Shown: piece after piece, positions 42,342 to 51,851 of the stretch
How the letters are laid out: every line of letters starts with the position of its first letter
Position numbering within the stretch: position 1 is the first letter of the stretch
Assembly (NCBI GenBank): GCA_963717215.1
Contig: CAVQVS010000004.1
Coordinates: forward strand, 124,001-188,000
Length of the DNA stretch: 64,000 nucleotides
Origin: Roseiarcus sp963717215
Lineage (GTDB): Bacteria; Pseudomonadota; Alphaproteobacteria; Rhizobiales; Beijerinckiaceae
Direction: 5' to 3'
Translations under genes and position numbers: made by a program
The notes under the pieces: model-generated
The model's database searches: none
What the model was told of the DNA's origin: nothing
Seen by the model: the letters and a program-made list of their open reading frames with translations, nothing else

Positions 42342-42959
42342 GCACCCGGGGAGCCGCGCAGCCTCACGGGCGCCGAAGATCCAACAACGACAAGCCGCTT
42401 GAAAACCGAAGCCCGCCTGCGAAGGCCTTGACCGACCTGATATTAATAAAACAGAAAAATCGTGTATACGTTTCTACATCACTGGATCAGGCGCAAGCCT
42501 CATCCGGATGAGAAAAAAGCGCTGCCGGTCAGTTGGGTCGACGGGGCCCTCAGACAGGGTGAGATTTTTATTTGAATCGCTCCTTACCCATCGAAAAGCC
42601 AGATCCGAAAAATTGGCGCTAGAGCATTTTCACTAGCGGTGATTGATATTTAGGCGCTGATGGCAGCGCTGGCGACCCGGACCTCGCCGAGACGCGCGCT
42701 GTGTTCGGCCTCACGAGCGCCAGGGACGCGACGCCGGCAGATTATGATCGGGTGATGGAGATCGAGCGCGATGCAAGGCTGGCGGATTACGCCCGTCTAG
42801 CTTGAGCGAGGCGCGAGCTGAAGCAATCACGAACGCCGACTTTGTCACCCCCATGCAAGCGGGGGTCCGCAGCAACATTAGCCGTCGTAAAGTTTGAGAG
42901 GTCTGAGCCCTCTTCCGAGGGCAGGACGCGAAGGCGTTTCGCGCACGCATGGCGGGCGC
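42342..42959. other. Intergenic region with repeat traces, no certain gene
   Basis: 618 bases. An AT-rich part (about 42440-42480) precedes a 37-codon frame from GTG 42462 (MYTFLHHWIRRKPHPDEKK...), which is too short to trust. At about 42621 'agagcattttcact' resembles a common alphaproteobacterial dispersed repeat, and at about 42840-42870 'gtcacccccatgcaagcgggggtccgc' is an incomplete palindromic repeat. A short minus-GC-skewed stretch near 42700-42805 may be a gene scrap (DATPADYDRVMEIERDARLADYARLA) ending in a stop, but cannot be identified. Confidence 0.4.
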
Positions 42960-44129
42960 TCATGTCTCTGCAATGCCGCCAAGATCGCCGGCCTGGGCGC
43001 CTCCTTCGCGCCCATGCGGCAGCGCGAGGTATTCGGCCGAGCGCATCTCGAAGAGTCGTGATGCAGTCCGCGCAAATTCGAACGCTTCGACGCCTTCGGC
43101 GTCGGAATAGAGCGCCTCCGGTTCGCCCGCCGCCGACGCAATCAGCTTGACGCGCATGTCGTAGAGAGCGTCGACGAGGATGATGAAGCGCTTCGCTTCA
43201 TTGCGCTCGCGGGCGTCGATCACCGGGATGCAGTCGAGCACGACGGTGTGAAAGCGCTGTGCGAGCGTGAGATAGTCAGCCGCGCCGAGCGGACGGCGGC
43301 AGAGGGCCTCGAAATCGAACCGGGCGACGCGGTCGATCGCCTGGGGCACATCGAGATGGCGCCCCAGAAGCTCGAGTTGAATCGGCTCGCCGCGCTCATG
43401 ACCGGTCAGTGTCAAGAACGCTGCGTCAAGCGCGGCGTCCGCCTTGGGGCCAAGCGGCGTGTAATAGACCGGCGCCCGCTTAAGCTTCTCGAGCCGGTAG
43501 TCGGTGCGTGCGTTGAGTTCGACCACTTCGAGCCGCTCTTTTATCAGCGCGATGAAGGGGAGGAACAACGCCCGATTGAGCCCGTCTTTGTACAGATCGT
43601 CGGGCGCAACATTCGACGTCGCGACGACGACGACGCCCGCCGCGAAAAGGGCGGTGAACAGCCGGCTCAGGATCATCGCATCCGCGATATCGCGCACCGC
43701 AAATTCGTCGAAGCAAAGGAGCGACGCTTCGCGCGCCAGATCCCCCGCAACCGGTGCGATGGGATCTTCACCAGCAACCAGACCGCGCTTCCGCGCCTGC
43801 CGCCATTGATTGAGGCGCGAATGCACATCGGCCATGAAGGCGTGAAAATGCGCCCGGCGCTTGCGTGGCCCTTCGACGGCGTCGAAGAACATGTCCATCA
43901 GCAGCGTCTTGCCGCGCCCGACTGGCCCGTGGATGTAAAGGCCACGCGGCGGCTCCGCAGGCCTCACGCCGAAGAGTCTCAAAAGGCCGCCCGGCCTTGC
44001 TTCTAACTTATAGTCTTTCAGCGTGTCGGCCAGCGCGTCGAGCTTGCCGGCGAGTTCCGCCTGCGCCGCATCAAACTCGAATCTGCGTTCGGAGACGAGC
44101 GCGCGATAGCGCTCTGCGATTGAAATCAT
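42960..44129 (-). CDS. zapE: Cell division protein ZapE (AFG1-like ATPase)
   Basis: 389-residue AAA+-like ATPase that associates with the Z ring; it is the bacterial relative of mitochondrial AFG1/LACE1. Evidence: Walker A in GLYIHGPVGRGKTLLMDMFFDAV, Walker B LLCFDEFAVRDIADAMILSRLF, the sensor segment VVVVATSNVAPDDLYKDGLNRALFLPFIALI, and RFIILVDALYDMRVKL. The length is normal. It lies 27 bases downstream of polA on the same strand and may share its transcript. Confidence 0.93.
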   Translation of the reverse strand: MISIAERYRALVSERRFEFDAAQAELAGKLDALADTLKDYKLEARPGGLLRLFGVRPAEPPRGLYIHGPVGRGKTLLMDMFFDAVEGPRKRRAHFHAFMADVHSRLNQWRQARKRGLVAGEDPIAPVAGDLAREASLLCFDEFAVRDIADAMILSRLFTALFAAGVVVVATSNVAPDDLYKDGLNRALFLPFIALIKERLEVVELNARTDYRLEKLKRAPVYYTPLGPKADAALDAAFLTLTGHERGEPIQLELLGRHLDVPQAIDRVARFDFEALCRRPLGAADYLTLAQRFHTVVLDCIPVIDARERNEAKRFIILVDALYDMRVKLIASAAGEPEALYSDAEGVEAFEFARTASRLFEMRSAEYLALPHGREGGAQAGDLGGIAET

Positions 44130-44156
44130 GCGCAGGTCTCGGTCATGCCGGGGGAG

Positions 44157-47100
44157 CTAGTGCGCCTCGTCCCAGTTCTGCGCCGCGCGCGCGTCGACTC
44201 TCAGCGGCACATGCAACTTAACCGCCGGCTCCGGCGCATCGACCATCGTTTTGGCGACAATTGGCACGGTCGCTTCGACCTCATTGTCCGGAGCCTCGAA
44301 CACCAGTTCGTCGTGGACAGTGAGCAACATCTGCGCGCTCAAGCCCGCTTGCGTAAGAGCGTCATCCATATGGACCATCGCGCGACGAATGATGTCGGCG
44401 GCCGTACCCTGCAGGGGCGCGTTGATGGCGGCGCGCTCGTTGAAGGCGCGCTCCGAAGGATTTGATGCATTGATGCGCGGATAGTGGCACTTGCGGCCAA
44501 ACAACGTGGTTACATAGCCATTGGCGCGTGCAATTTTCTTCGTCGCTTCCATGTAATCGCGAATGCCTGGGAAGCGCTCGAAATATTTCTTGATGTAGTC
44601 GCCCGCCTCGTTGCGGGCGATGCTGAGCTGATTGGCGAGGCCGAAGGCCGAGATGCCGTAAATGATGCCGAAATTGATCGCCTTGGCGCGGCGGCGAACT
44701 TCACTTGGCATGCCCTCGATCGGCACGCCGAACATTTCGGACGCTGTCATCGCGTGAATGTCAAGTTCGTCCGCGAAGGCGCGCTTCAGGGCCGGGATGT
44801 CGGCGAGATGCGCGAGGAGCCTGAGCTCAATCTGGCTATAGTCGGCCGAGATCAGCTTGCGGCCTTCGGGCGCGACAAAGGCACGCCGGATCTTGCGCCC
44901 CTCCTCGGTGCGGATTGGGATGTTCTGAAGATTGGGCTCCGACGACGACAAGCGCCCGGTCGTCGTCGAGGCGAGCGCATAGGCCGTGTGAACCCGCCCG
45001 GTCGAGGGATTGACGAAACCCGGCAGCGCATCGGTGTAGGTGGACTTGAGCTTAGCGATCTGCCGCCATTCGAGAACGCGCGCCGGCAATTGATGGCCTT
45101 CGGCGGCGAGATCCTCGAGTACGCTTGCGGTGGTCGACCACGCGCCGGTCGCCGTCTTCTTGCCGCCGGGCAGGCCCATCCGGCCGAACAGGATATCGCC
45201 AAGCTGTTTCGGCGAACCGGGGTTGAAGGGCGCGCCCACGATCTTGCTGATCTCGTCCTCGAGCCCGGCCATGCGCTGGGAAAACTCGCCGCTCATGCGC
45301 GAGAGGATGTTGCGGTCGATTGCGATCCCGCGCCGCTCCATGCGCGCCAGAACCTCCACCAGTGGGCGCTCGAGCCGCTCGTAGACGGTCGTCATCCGCT
45401 CAGCCACGATGCGCGGCTGCAACACACGCTGCAGGCGCAGGGCGAGGTCCGCTTTCTCCGCTCCGTATTCGCAGGCCCTTTCGATCGGCGCGCGGGCCAG
45501 TCCGACGAGGGTGCGGCCGGAGCCCGCAACTTCGCTGATCGGCGCCGGCTTATGGCCGAGAAAGCGTTGGGAGAGCGTATCCAGGCTGTGGTCGTCGCCG
45601 GTCGCGCCCGCGTCGAGCGTGTACGAGAGCAGCATGGAATCGTCGATCGGCGCGACGCGAATGCCGCGCTTGGCGAGCACATGCATGTCGAACTTGAGAT
45701 CGTGGCCGATCTTGAGAACGCCCGGCTGCTCGAGCAAAGGCTTCAGAAGCGCGATCGCTTCCACTTCCGCGATCTGGTCGGGCGCAAGCCCCGAGCCGTT
45801 GAAGAGATCGTCGGCGCCAGTCCGATGGCCGAGGGGAATGTAACAGGCCTCTCCCGGCTTGACCGCCAGCGAGAGGCCGATGAGTTCGCCTTGCAGCGGG
45901 TCGGCGGAGTTCGTTTCGGCGTCGATCCCGACGACGCCCTCATCCTCCGCGTGGGCGATCCATGCGCTGAGTTCAGCCGCGTTTCGCACGATCTTGTAAC
46001 CCGTGCGGTCGATCGGGGCGCGCGCCTCCTTCGCTCGCGCCGCGGCGAGGTCGGCGGGCGTCGTGCCCTGCAGAGTGGCCTTCGGCTCGCGCGACGCGGG
46101 AGCGGAGGCGGCGCCGGCAAGGGAAGCGGCGTCCGCCGGCGCCTCTCCGTCTCGTTCCAACAGTGCTACGCCCTTGCCGCCCGGCCATCCCGCCGGACCG
46201 ACGAAGCGCGGGTCGGGTTCGATCGAGCCCAGGTCGACGCCGCAGATCTCGGCGACGCGGCGGGCGAGGGTCGTGAGCTCCATCGCCTTGAAAAACGAGA
46301 TCAGCCGCTTGCCGTCGAGCTCAGGCGTTGCGAGCGCCTCGAGCGGCGTCTCGACTGGCACCTCCCGATCCAAGGTGACGAGCTCTTTCGATACCCGGAT
46401 GAGCTTGACGGTTTCGGGATTGGTTAGCGCTTCGCGCCGCTTGGGCTGTTTGATTTCGGCGGCGCGCGCGAGCAACGTCTCGAGATCCCCATATTCGGTG
46501 ATGAGCTGCGCCGCGGTCTTGAGCCCGATGCCAGGCGCGCCCGGCACATTGTCGGTCGAATCGCCAGCGAGCGCCTGGACGTCGACCACCCTGTCCGGGC
46601 CAACCCCGAAATATTCCCTGACCTCGTCCGGGCCGAAGCGCCGCTCCTCGCGAGAGCCGGCGACGCCGGCTTGGCCGGAAGCGGGATCGTACATCGACAC
46701 GCCCGGCTCGACGAGCTGCATGAGATCTTTGTCGGCTGAGACGATGAGCACGTCGGCGCCGCCTTGGCGCGCCTGTCGGGCGTAAGTCGCGATGATGTCG
46801 TCGGCCTCGTAGCGACTCTGCTCGATCGGGACCATACCAAAAGCTGAGACGGTCGCGCGCATCAGCGGGAATTGCGGCACGAGTTCGTCGGGAGGGTCTT
46901 TCCGGTGCGCCTTGTAGGCCGGGTAGATGTCTCTCCGAAAGGAATTCTCCGTCTTGTCGAAGATCATCGCGAGATGGGTCGGCTTGAAACCTCCCGCGCC
47001 GTCGCGGATGAACTGAAGGACCTTGGTGGCGAACAGGCGCACCGCGCCATTTGGCAGGCGGTCCATGCGATAATTGTACTTCTGATCCTGCCGAATCGAT

Positions 47101-47186
47101 TGATAATAGGCGCGGAAGACAAACGACGAGCCGTCGATGAGAAAGACGTGGTCGCCGGGGCCGACCGGGCGATAGGGCTGGGTCAT
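44157..47186 (-). CDS. polA: DNA polymerase I
   Basis: 1009-residue three-domain polymerase. Residues 1-about 300 form the 5'-3' exonuclease (FLIDGSSFVFRAYY, AMIFDKTENSFRRDIYPAYKAHR, ADDIIATYARQA). A Klenow-type 3'-5' exonuclease follows with intact residues: D-A-E in VGIDAETNSADP, IGHDLKFDMHVL, and Y-x3-D in YGAEKADLA, so proofreading is probably active. The polymerase domain carries motif A DYSQIELRLLAHL, motif B RRRAKAINFGIIYGIS and motif C LLTVHDELVFE. It is divergent from the NYN gene and upstream of zapE. Confidence 0.97.
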   Translation of the reverse strand: MTQPYRPVGPGDHVFLIDGSSFVFRAYYQSIRQDQKYNYRMDRLPNGAVRLFATKVLQFIRDGAGGFKPTHLAMIFDKTENSFRRDIYPAYKAHRKDPPDELVPQFPLMRATVSAFGMVPIEQSRYEADDIIATYARQARQGGADVLIVSADKDLMQLVEPGVSMYDPASGQAGVAGSREERRFGPDEVREYFGVGPDRVVDVQALAGDSTDNVPGAPGIGLKTAAQLITEYGDLETLLARAAEIKQPKRREALTNPETVKLIRVSKELVTLDREVPVETPLEALATPELDGKRLISFFKAMELTTLARRVAEICGVDLGSIEPDPRFVGPAGWPGGKGVALLERDGEAPADAASLAGAASAPASREPKATLQGTTPADLAAARAKEARAPIDRTGYKIVRNAAELSAWIAHAEDEGVVGIDAETNSADPLQGELIGLSLAVKPGEACYIPLGHRTGADDLFNGSGLAPDQIAEVEAIALLKPLLEQPGVLKIGHDLKFDMHVLAKRGIRVAPIDDSMLLSYTLDAGATGDDHSLDTLSQRFLGHKPAPISEVAGSGRTLVGLARAPIERACEYGAEKADLALRLQRVLQPRIVAERMTTVYERLERPLVEVLARMERRGIAIDRNILSRMSGEFSQRMAGLEDEISKIVGAPFNPGSPKQLGDILFGRMGLPGGKKTATGAWSTTASVLEDLAAEGHQLPARVLEWRQIAKLKSTYTDALPGFVNPSTGRVHTAYALASTTTGRLSSSEPNLQNIPIRTEEGRKIRRAFVAPEGRKLISADYSQIELRLLAHLADIPALKRAFADELDIHAMTASEMFGVPIEGMPSEVRRRAKAINFGIIYGISAFGLANQLSIARNEAGDYIKKYFERFPGIRDYMEATKKIARANGYVTTLFGRKCHYPRINASNPSERAFNERAAINAPLQGTAADIIRRAMVHMDDALTQAGLSAQMLLTVHDELVFEAPDNEVEATVPIVAKTMVDAPEPAVKLHVPLRVDARAAQNWDEAH

Positions 47187-47295
47187 GAGGCTTCACATAA
47201 GCGATGCGGCTTCGGAGCGCCATCGCGGGGCGCCGAAGAGCTGCGCGTGAAATTGCGAAATCCACTGGCTGGCAGGCTGAACGGAGGCGATGGCG

Positions 47296-48063
47296 ATGGC
47301 GGCGGATAATTCTGGAACACTGGCCCTATTGATCGATGGCGACAATGCTTCACCCAAGATCGTCGTTGGCCTCATGGCCGAGATCGCCAACTATGGCGCG
47401 GCGAGCGTCAAGCGCATCTATGGCGACTGGACCGCCCCCAACCTGAAGGGCTGGAAGGAATGCCTGCTCGAACATTCGATTCAGCCGGTCCAGCAGTTCG
47501 CCTACACGACCGGCAAGAACGCGACCGACGGCGCAATGATCATCGACGCCATGGATTTGCTCTATACCGGCCGCTTTTCCGGCTTCTGCATTGTCTCGAG
47601 CGATAGTGACTTCGCTCGTCTCGCCGCCCGCATCCGCGAGCAGGGCGTCACAGTCTATGGTTTTGGCGAACGCAAGACGCCCCGCCCCTTCATCACAGCC
47701 TGCGACAAGTTCGTTTATTTCGATGTGCTCAATGCGGCCGGCGACCAGAAGGAAACGGCCGCGCCAAAAGCAGCGGCGGCCAAACCCGCGTCGGCGAAAG
47801 CGGCTCTGGATCGAGCGGCCCTCGAGATGCTCTCGAAGGCAGTGACGGCCATCGCCGACGAAGACGGCCGCGCCAATCTTGGCCGCGTTGGCGCGCATCT
47901 GGCGAAACAATCTCCGGACTTCGACCCTCGCAACTACGGCTTTCCGCGGCTCTCCAATCTGGTCGAAGCGTCCGGCATCGCCCTCGTCGAGCGAACGGGA
48001 GACAATCAGAAGATCATCACGGTCCGGCTCAAAGGCGAGACACCTGCTCGCCCAGTAAAATAG
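47296..48063 (+). CDS. NYN-domain (LabA/DUF88-type) protein with C-terminal OST-HTH/LOTUS domain
   Basis: 255-residue protein. The N-terminal NYN domain, a PIN-like ribonuclease fold, has acidic residues in LLIDGDNASPKIV, TTGKNATDGAMIIDAMDLLYTG and FCIVSSDSDFARLAARIREQG, matching the catalytic Asp pattern. After an Ala/Lys-rich linker (about 160-180) comes an OST-HTH-like RNA-binding domain, ALEMLSKAVTAIADEDGRANLGRVGAHLAKQSPDFDPRNYGFPRLSNLVEASG. ATG 47296 has ggagg at 8 bases; ATG 47290 is two codons upstream. It is likely an RNA nuclease or regulator; the target is unknown. Confidence 0.88.
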   Translation: MAADNSGTLALLIDGDNASPKIVVGLMAEIANYGAASVKRIYGDWTAPNLKGWKECLLEHSIQPVQQFAYTTGKNATDGAMIIDAMDLLYTGRFSGFCIVSSDSDFARLAARIREQGVTVYGFGERKTPRPFITACDKFVYFDVLNAAGDQKETAAPKAAAAKPASAKAALDRAALEMLSKAVTAIADEDGRANLGRVGAHLAKQSPDFDPRNYGFPRLSNLVEASGIALVERTGDNQKIITVRLKGETPARPVK

Positions 48064-48270
48064 ACGCCGGTGGCCGGATCGTCGTACCCGCTGACTTCAT
48101 AGGCGATGATCACGCAATGGACGGCGCTTCTCCGGACCCAACGACTTCCTCCGGACTTCGCGCCGGCGCTTTCGTTCATCGAACAGTCATTGTCGCAGTC
48201 GCAGGGTTTTCGAATCCCCGCTGGCGCCGAATCGGCGCCCGGCTGATGGGTCCGTGGAGAAGAGTAGGGA

Positions 48271-49569
48271 ATGGCTGTTCGCAACGGCCTCGTCGCCGCC
48301 GCGGCGATGGTGATCGCAATCGGGGTCGGCTTCGAACTGCGCAGCGCGCAGTCCTTCACCATTCCGAACGCGTGCGTCGAAGGCTCCGCCTGCGCCTACG
48401 TTTGCAGCAGCGTCCTCGAGCAAGGCCGGACGGCTGCCGACTTCATTGCGCTCGCCGCCTATCAGCTCGGTCCCGAGCGGCCGATTCTCTTGCCGCCAGC
48501 CAACCTGTCTATGCCGGCCCCCGTCGACCCGCACAATGTCTATGCCGGCGCCGGCGTCGGCATGTTCAGTCCCGCCGTCGCCGGTCAGCCGTCGCGGGTC
48601 TATTCGCCCAATCTCGTGACCGGAAAGGTCGACGTCATCGATCCCGAGACGTTCTCGGTCATCGACAGCCTAGTCGCTATGCCGAGTCCGGAGCACATCG
48701 TTCCGTCGTGGGATCTCCAGACGCTCTGGGTTTCGGCGGACGTGAGCGCGCGCGGCGGCCATGGCGGGGTCGCGCCGATCGATCCACGGACAGGCAAGGT
48801 CGGCAAAGTTGTCGACGTCCCCGATTCGTACAACATCTACTTCACGCCCGACGGCAAATCGGCGATCGTCGTCGCCGAGGCGATGCGGCGGCTCGAGTTC
48901 CGAGACCCGCACACGATGGCGCTGCAGGGCTACGTTTCCACGCCCCAGTGCGCAGGGATAAACCACGCCGATTTTTCGCCCGACGGCAGTTACGCGATCT
49001 TCACCTGCGAGTTCAACGATTCCCTCGCCAAGATCGATCTCGTCCATCACACGCTGGTTGAGACACTGCCGCTGACTCCCGGCCACATGCCGCAGGACAT
49101 CCGCGTCGCGCCCGACGGGAAAATCTTCTTCATCGCCGATCTCATCGGCGACGGTGTCATGGTGATCGACGGCGATTCGTTCGGGCAGCTCGATTTCATC
49201 AAGACCGGCGTCGGCGCGCACGGGCTCTATCCGAGCCGCGACGGCACGAAGCTCTACGTGTCGAACCGCGGCACCCACAGCCTCGGCGGCGCGCGAAAGG
49301 GGCCAGGCAGCGTATCGGTGATCGACTTCGCCAGCCGCAAGGTGGTCGCCAACTGGACCGTCCCCGGCGGCGGCAGCCCCGACATGGGCAATCTCTCCGC
49401 CGACGGCAAATGGCTCTGGCTATCGGGCCGCTATGACGGCGTCATCTACGCCTTCAACACCGATGACGGCGCAGTGAAATCGATCACGGTCGGCGGCATG
49501 CCGCATGGGCTTACCGTGTGGCCGCAGCCCGGGCGCTATTCGCTCGGGCACACAGGAAACATGCGCTAG
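48271..49569 (+). CDS. Exported YVTN/YncE-like beta-propeller protein
   Basis: 432-residue protein with an N-terminal hydrophobic signal (NGLVAAAAMVIAIGVGF) and repeated beta-propeller blades: VYSPNLVTGKVDVIDPETFSVIDSLV, IYFTPDGKSAIVVAE, NHADFSPDGSYAIFTCEFND, DIRVAPDGKIFFIADL, GLYPSRDGTKLYVSNRG. The PDG-x-x-(I/L)-(F/Y)-V repeat is that of YVTN/YncE proteins, which bind DNA or metabolites, or support periplasmic enzymes. Three cysteines near the start of the mature part (NACVEGSACAYVC) could form a disulfide or bind metal. Function unknown. Confidence 0.82.
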   Translation: MAVRNGLVAAAAMVIAIGVGFELRSAQSFTIPNACVEGSACAYVCSSVLEQGRTAADFIALAAYQLGPERPILLPPANLSMPAPVDPHNVYAGAGVGMFSPAVAGQPSRVYSPNLVTGKVDVIDPETFSVIDSLVAMPSPEHIVPSWDLQTLWVSADVSARGGHGGVAPIDPRTGKVGKVVDVPDSYNIYFTPDGKSAIVVAEAMRRLEFRDPHTMALQGYVSTPQCAGINHADFSPDGSYAIFTCEFNDSLAKIDLVHHTLVETLPLTPGHMPQDIRVAPDGKIFFIADLIGDGVMVIDGDSFGQLDFIKTGVGAHGLYPSRDGTKLYVSNRGTHSLGGARKGPGSVSVIDFASRKVVANWTVPGGGSPDMGNLSADGKWLWLSGRYDGVIYAFNTDDGAVKSITVGGMPHGLTVWPQPGRYSLGHTGNMR

Positions 49570-49599
49570 GGAAACGCGCGCGGGGCATGAGTTTCGCCG

Positions 49600-50084
49600 A
49601 TGCCGCTCACGCCCGAATGGGCCATCTTTTTCTCGGCTGAGCTTGCCGCTCTCGCGACGCTGACCGGTCTTGTCGTGGTCGCGATCTCGATCAATCTGCC
49701 GCGAATTCTCTCATACGCTGATTTGCCCGCTCGCGCCGGCGAGGCGCTGTCGGTCCCGTTGGCGCAATCATCGTGACGAGCCTCGTGCTCATCCCCGGGC
49801 ACGGGCCGCTGCTGTTGGGCGCCGAGGTCATTCTCATCGGCCTCGCCATGGTCGTCGCGCCGATTGTATTTCAGGCGCGCGTCTGGAGTGTCGGAAAGGA
49901 CGCTTGGGAGCGATACATGCGGACGGTCAGCACCACGGGTTTCAGTCTGCCGTTCGCCATCGGCGGCGCGCTTGTGTTCGACGGCGCCCGAGCCGGCCTT
50001 TATTGGATCGCCGCTGGCGACATTCTCGGCATCGTCGCCGTCGTGCTCAGCGCCTGGGTGTTGATGGTCGAGATTTTGCGCTGA
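49600..50084 (+). CDS. Small multi-spanning membrane protein, one base missing at about 49760
   Basis: The first frame encodes PEWAIFFSAELAALATLTGLVVVAISINLPRILSYADLPARAGEALSV and stops at 49773. A second frame continues AIIVTSLVLIPGHGPLLLGAEVILIGLAMVVAPIVFQARV ... AWVLMVEILR. The two halves are consistent with one four-to-five-helix protein of about 160 residues if one base is restored near gtcccgttggc. This is the only apparent -1 break in the window. The family is a small inner-membrane protein group of unknown function. It follows the beta-propeller gene after 30 bases. Confidence 0.65.
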
Positions 50085-50315
50085 GCCGTCGCGCATCCCT
50101 GTCAAGGTCTGTCACGCGGAGACGCGGCCGGGTTTTCGGACGGCGATCACTAATAATACTATGCGGTCAGACAGTTTACAATTTGCGACTAAAGGGGTCG
50201 TAATCCTTTGAAATTCTTAAGCGGAACTAAATTGCCGTTAGACTGAGGCGCGCCCGTCGCGCGGGAGTTGAGGCAGTGGCCCTTCGGGCGTTCGTCTCCA
50301 CTCGATGAGAGCCCT

Positions 50316-50813
50316 CTAAAGCCTCGCCGCGAGGGCTGCGTAGACCGCCAGCACGGCGCTGGCCACGACATTCCAGCCCGCAAGCGACAGTCCGACGATG
50401 CGCAGCTGGACTTCGTCGCAGCGCACGACCTTCACCGAATCCAGCGACTTCACGAGGTCGTTGACGTCGAGGGAGCCGACGCCGCCCGTACACGCCGTCG
50501 GTCCCTGCCACCAATGGTACTCGACCCCGGTATGATAGGCGGCCAGCGCAGCGCTGGCGACAAAGACCAAAGCCAGAAGCGCAAAACCGGCTCGCGCCAA
50601 ACCGTGCATTGAACGGCCAGCGAGAAACGCGGTCAGAAGGGCCAGCGGGATGGCGACATAGAAGGCGTAGCGTTGGGTAAGGCAGAGTTCGCAGGGCGCG
50701 TAACCCATGCCCTGAAATATCCAGACCGCGGCGAGGATGGCGATCGACGCCGCGGCGATCAAAACCGCCCGGGTGTCTTGCTGGGGGGGCAGCGTGGTCT
50801 CGGCAAGCGTCAT
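50316..50813 (-). CDS. dsbB: Disulfide bond formation protein DsbB
   Basis: 165-residue inner-membrane protein with four helices that re-oxidises DsbA and passes electrons to quinone. The cysteine pairs are present: C41/C44 in YAPCELCLTQR, and C108 and C132 in TACTGG and VRCDEVQ. ATG 50813 overlaps the TGA of the upstream DedA-type gene (TGATG), so the two are translationally coupled. A partner dsbA is not in the window. Confidence 0.92.
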   Translation of the reverse strand: MTLAETTLPPQQDTRAVLIAAASIAILAAVWIFQGMGYAPCELCLTQRYAFYVAIPLALLTAFLAGRSMHGLARAGFALLALVFVASAALAAYHTGVEYHWWQGPTACTGGVGSLDVNDLVKSLDSVKVVRCDEVQLRIVGLSLAGWNVVASAVLAVYAALAARL

Positions 50814-51394
50814 CAGAACACCTTGATCGCGATCACAAAGCCGGCGACGACCATGGCGACGAATGCGCCCAGAACTGCGGCGAAATTGCGCTCCATCGCA
50901 GTGCGCAAAGGCTCGCCGAACCAACGCAGAGCGCCAGCGACGAGAAAGAAGCGCGCGCCGCGGGTCACGATCGACAAGGCGACGAACAGGGGAAAATTAT
51001 AGCCAAGCAGACCGCTCGTGATCGTCACCAGCTTGTACGGGATCGGGGTAACGCCCTTGACGAGAATCACCAGCCAGCCCCATTGGGCGTAGGTCGCTTT
51101 CAGCGCGTCCATCTTCGCGCCATAGCCATAAAGGTTGATGAGCCACTGCCCGAGCGTATTGTAGAGCAGGGCGCCGATCGCGTAGCCCAGTATGCCCCCA
51201 ATCACAGAGGCGACGGTCGCGATGAGGGCGTAGCGCCAGGCCCGCTTCGGATTGGCGAGCGCCATTGGGGCGAGCAGCACATCGGGAGGAATGGGAAAAA
51301 AGGAGCTTTCCGCGAAGGCGACCACGGCCAGCCCGCGCTCGGCGTAAGGGCCTTCGGCCAGGGATCGGACGCGGGGGTAGAGCGAATTGAACAT
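50813..51394 (-). CDS. DedA/YqaA family membrane protein
   Basis: 193-residue inner-membrane protein of the YqaA branch of the DedA (SNARE-associated/VTT) superfamily, now linked to lipid-carrier flipping. Evidence: AFAESSFFPIPPDVLLAPMAL (the E-x-x-F-P-x-P motif), GGILGYAIGALLYNTLG, and GVTPIPYKLVTITSGLLGYNFPLFV. It is followed by dsbB with a one-base overlap. The order dedA-dsbB is common in alphaproteobacteria. Confidence 0.92.
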   Translation of the reverse strand: MFNSLYPRVRSLAEGPYAERGLAVVAFAESSFFPIPPDVLLAPMALANPKRAWRYALIATVASVIGGILGYAIGALLYNTLGQWLINLYGYGAKMDALKATYAQWGWLVILVKGVTPIPYKLVTITSGLLGYNFPLFVALSIVTRGARFFLVAGALRWFGEPLRTAMERNFAAVLGAFVAMVVAGFVIAIKVF

Positions 51395-51526
51395 GCAGGT
51401 CCTTCGCAGTGCAGCGGCCTTTTACGCAACTGCGGTGCCGCCGTCCACGTGTAGGCCCGCGGGAAGGTGAACGCATTGACGCTGCGCCTTCCCGCGTTTT
51501 ATATCGGCCCGGTCCGCATGGCGCGG

Positions 51527-51611
51527 GCCCCTATGGCGGAACTGGTAGACGCGTCCGACTCAAAATCGGATTCCGCAAGGAGTGCTGGTTCGATTCCGGC
51601 TAGGGGCACCA
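51527..51611 (+). tRNA. tRNA-Leu(CAA), CCA encoded
   Basis: Acceptor stem gcccc(ta)/(ta)ggggc closes 51527-51533 with 51601-51607, then discriminator A and an encoded CCA. The anticodon stem-loop ccga-ctcaaaa-tcgg gives anticodon CAA. The long variable arm (tccgcaaggagt) and T-arm ggttcgattccggc are typical of a type II tRNA. The gene is on the plus strand between dedA and a decayed chrA. Confidence 0.95.
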
Positions 51612-51851
51612 TCGATCTTTATTTTTCGTATGCGTATCTAGTGCTTGGGGATCGAAACGGAGTCTGGTCCCGCACATTCGCTCTCACAGTTCTTGCTGCG
51701 TTCGATAGGTCCGCGATTGCTCGAGCATCTTCTAGCAGGCTCAACGCGCATCGAATTGAAGCCTTGCCAGAGCAACCACCTCGAAGAGAGCTTTAGCCGC
51801 ACGGTAGAAATCCCGATCGGCTTGAAGCTCCAGCGATCGCCTTAGCGCCTC

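Noticed and set aside
42462..42575. 37-codon GTG frame (MYTFLHHWIRRKPHP...)
   Set aside because: No ribosome site, no family, and too short to separate from chance in an AT-rich gap.
44484..46427. 647-codon open frame on the plus strand opposite polA
   Set aside because: It is the complement of well-conserved polA; its composition (Arg/Gly/Ala/Glu-rich, no domains) is that of antisense frames in GC-rich DNA.
51645..51845. Short plus-strand frames after the tRNA
   Set aside because: No similarity and no ribosome site; the region looks like plain intergenic DNA.
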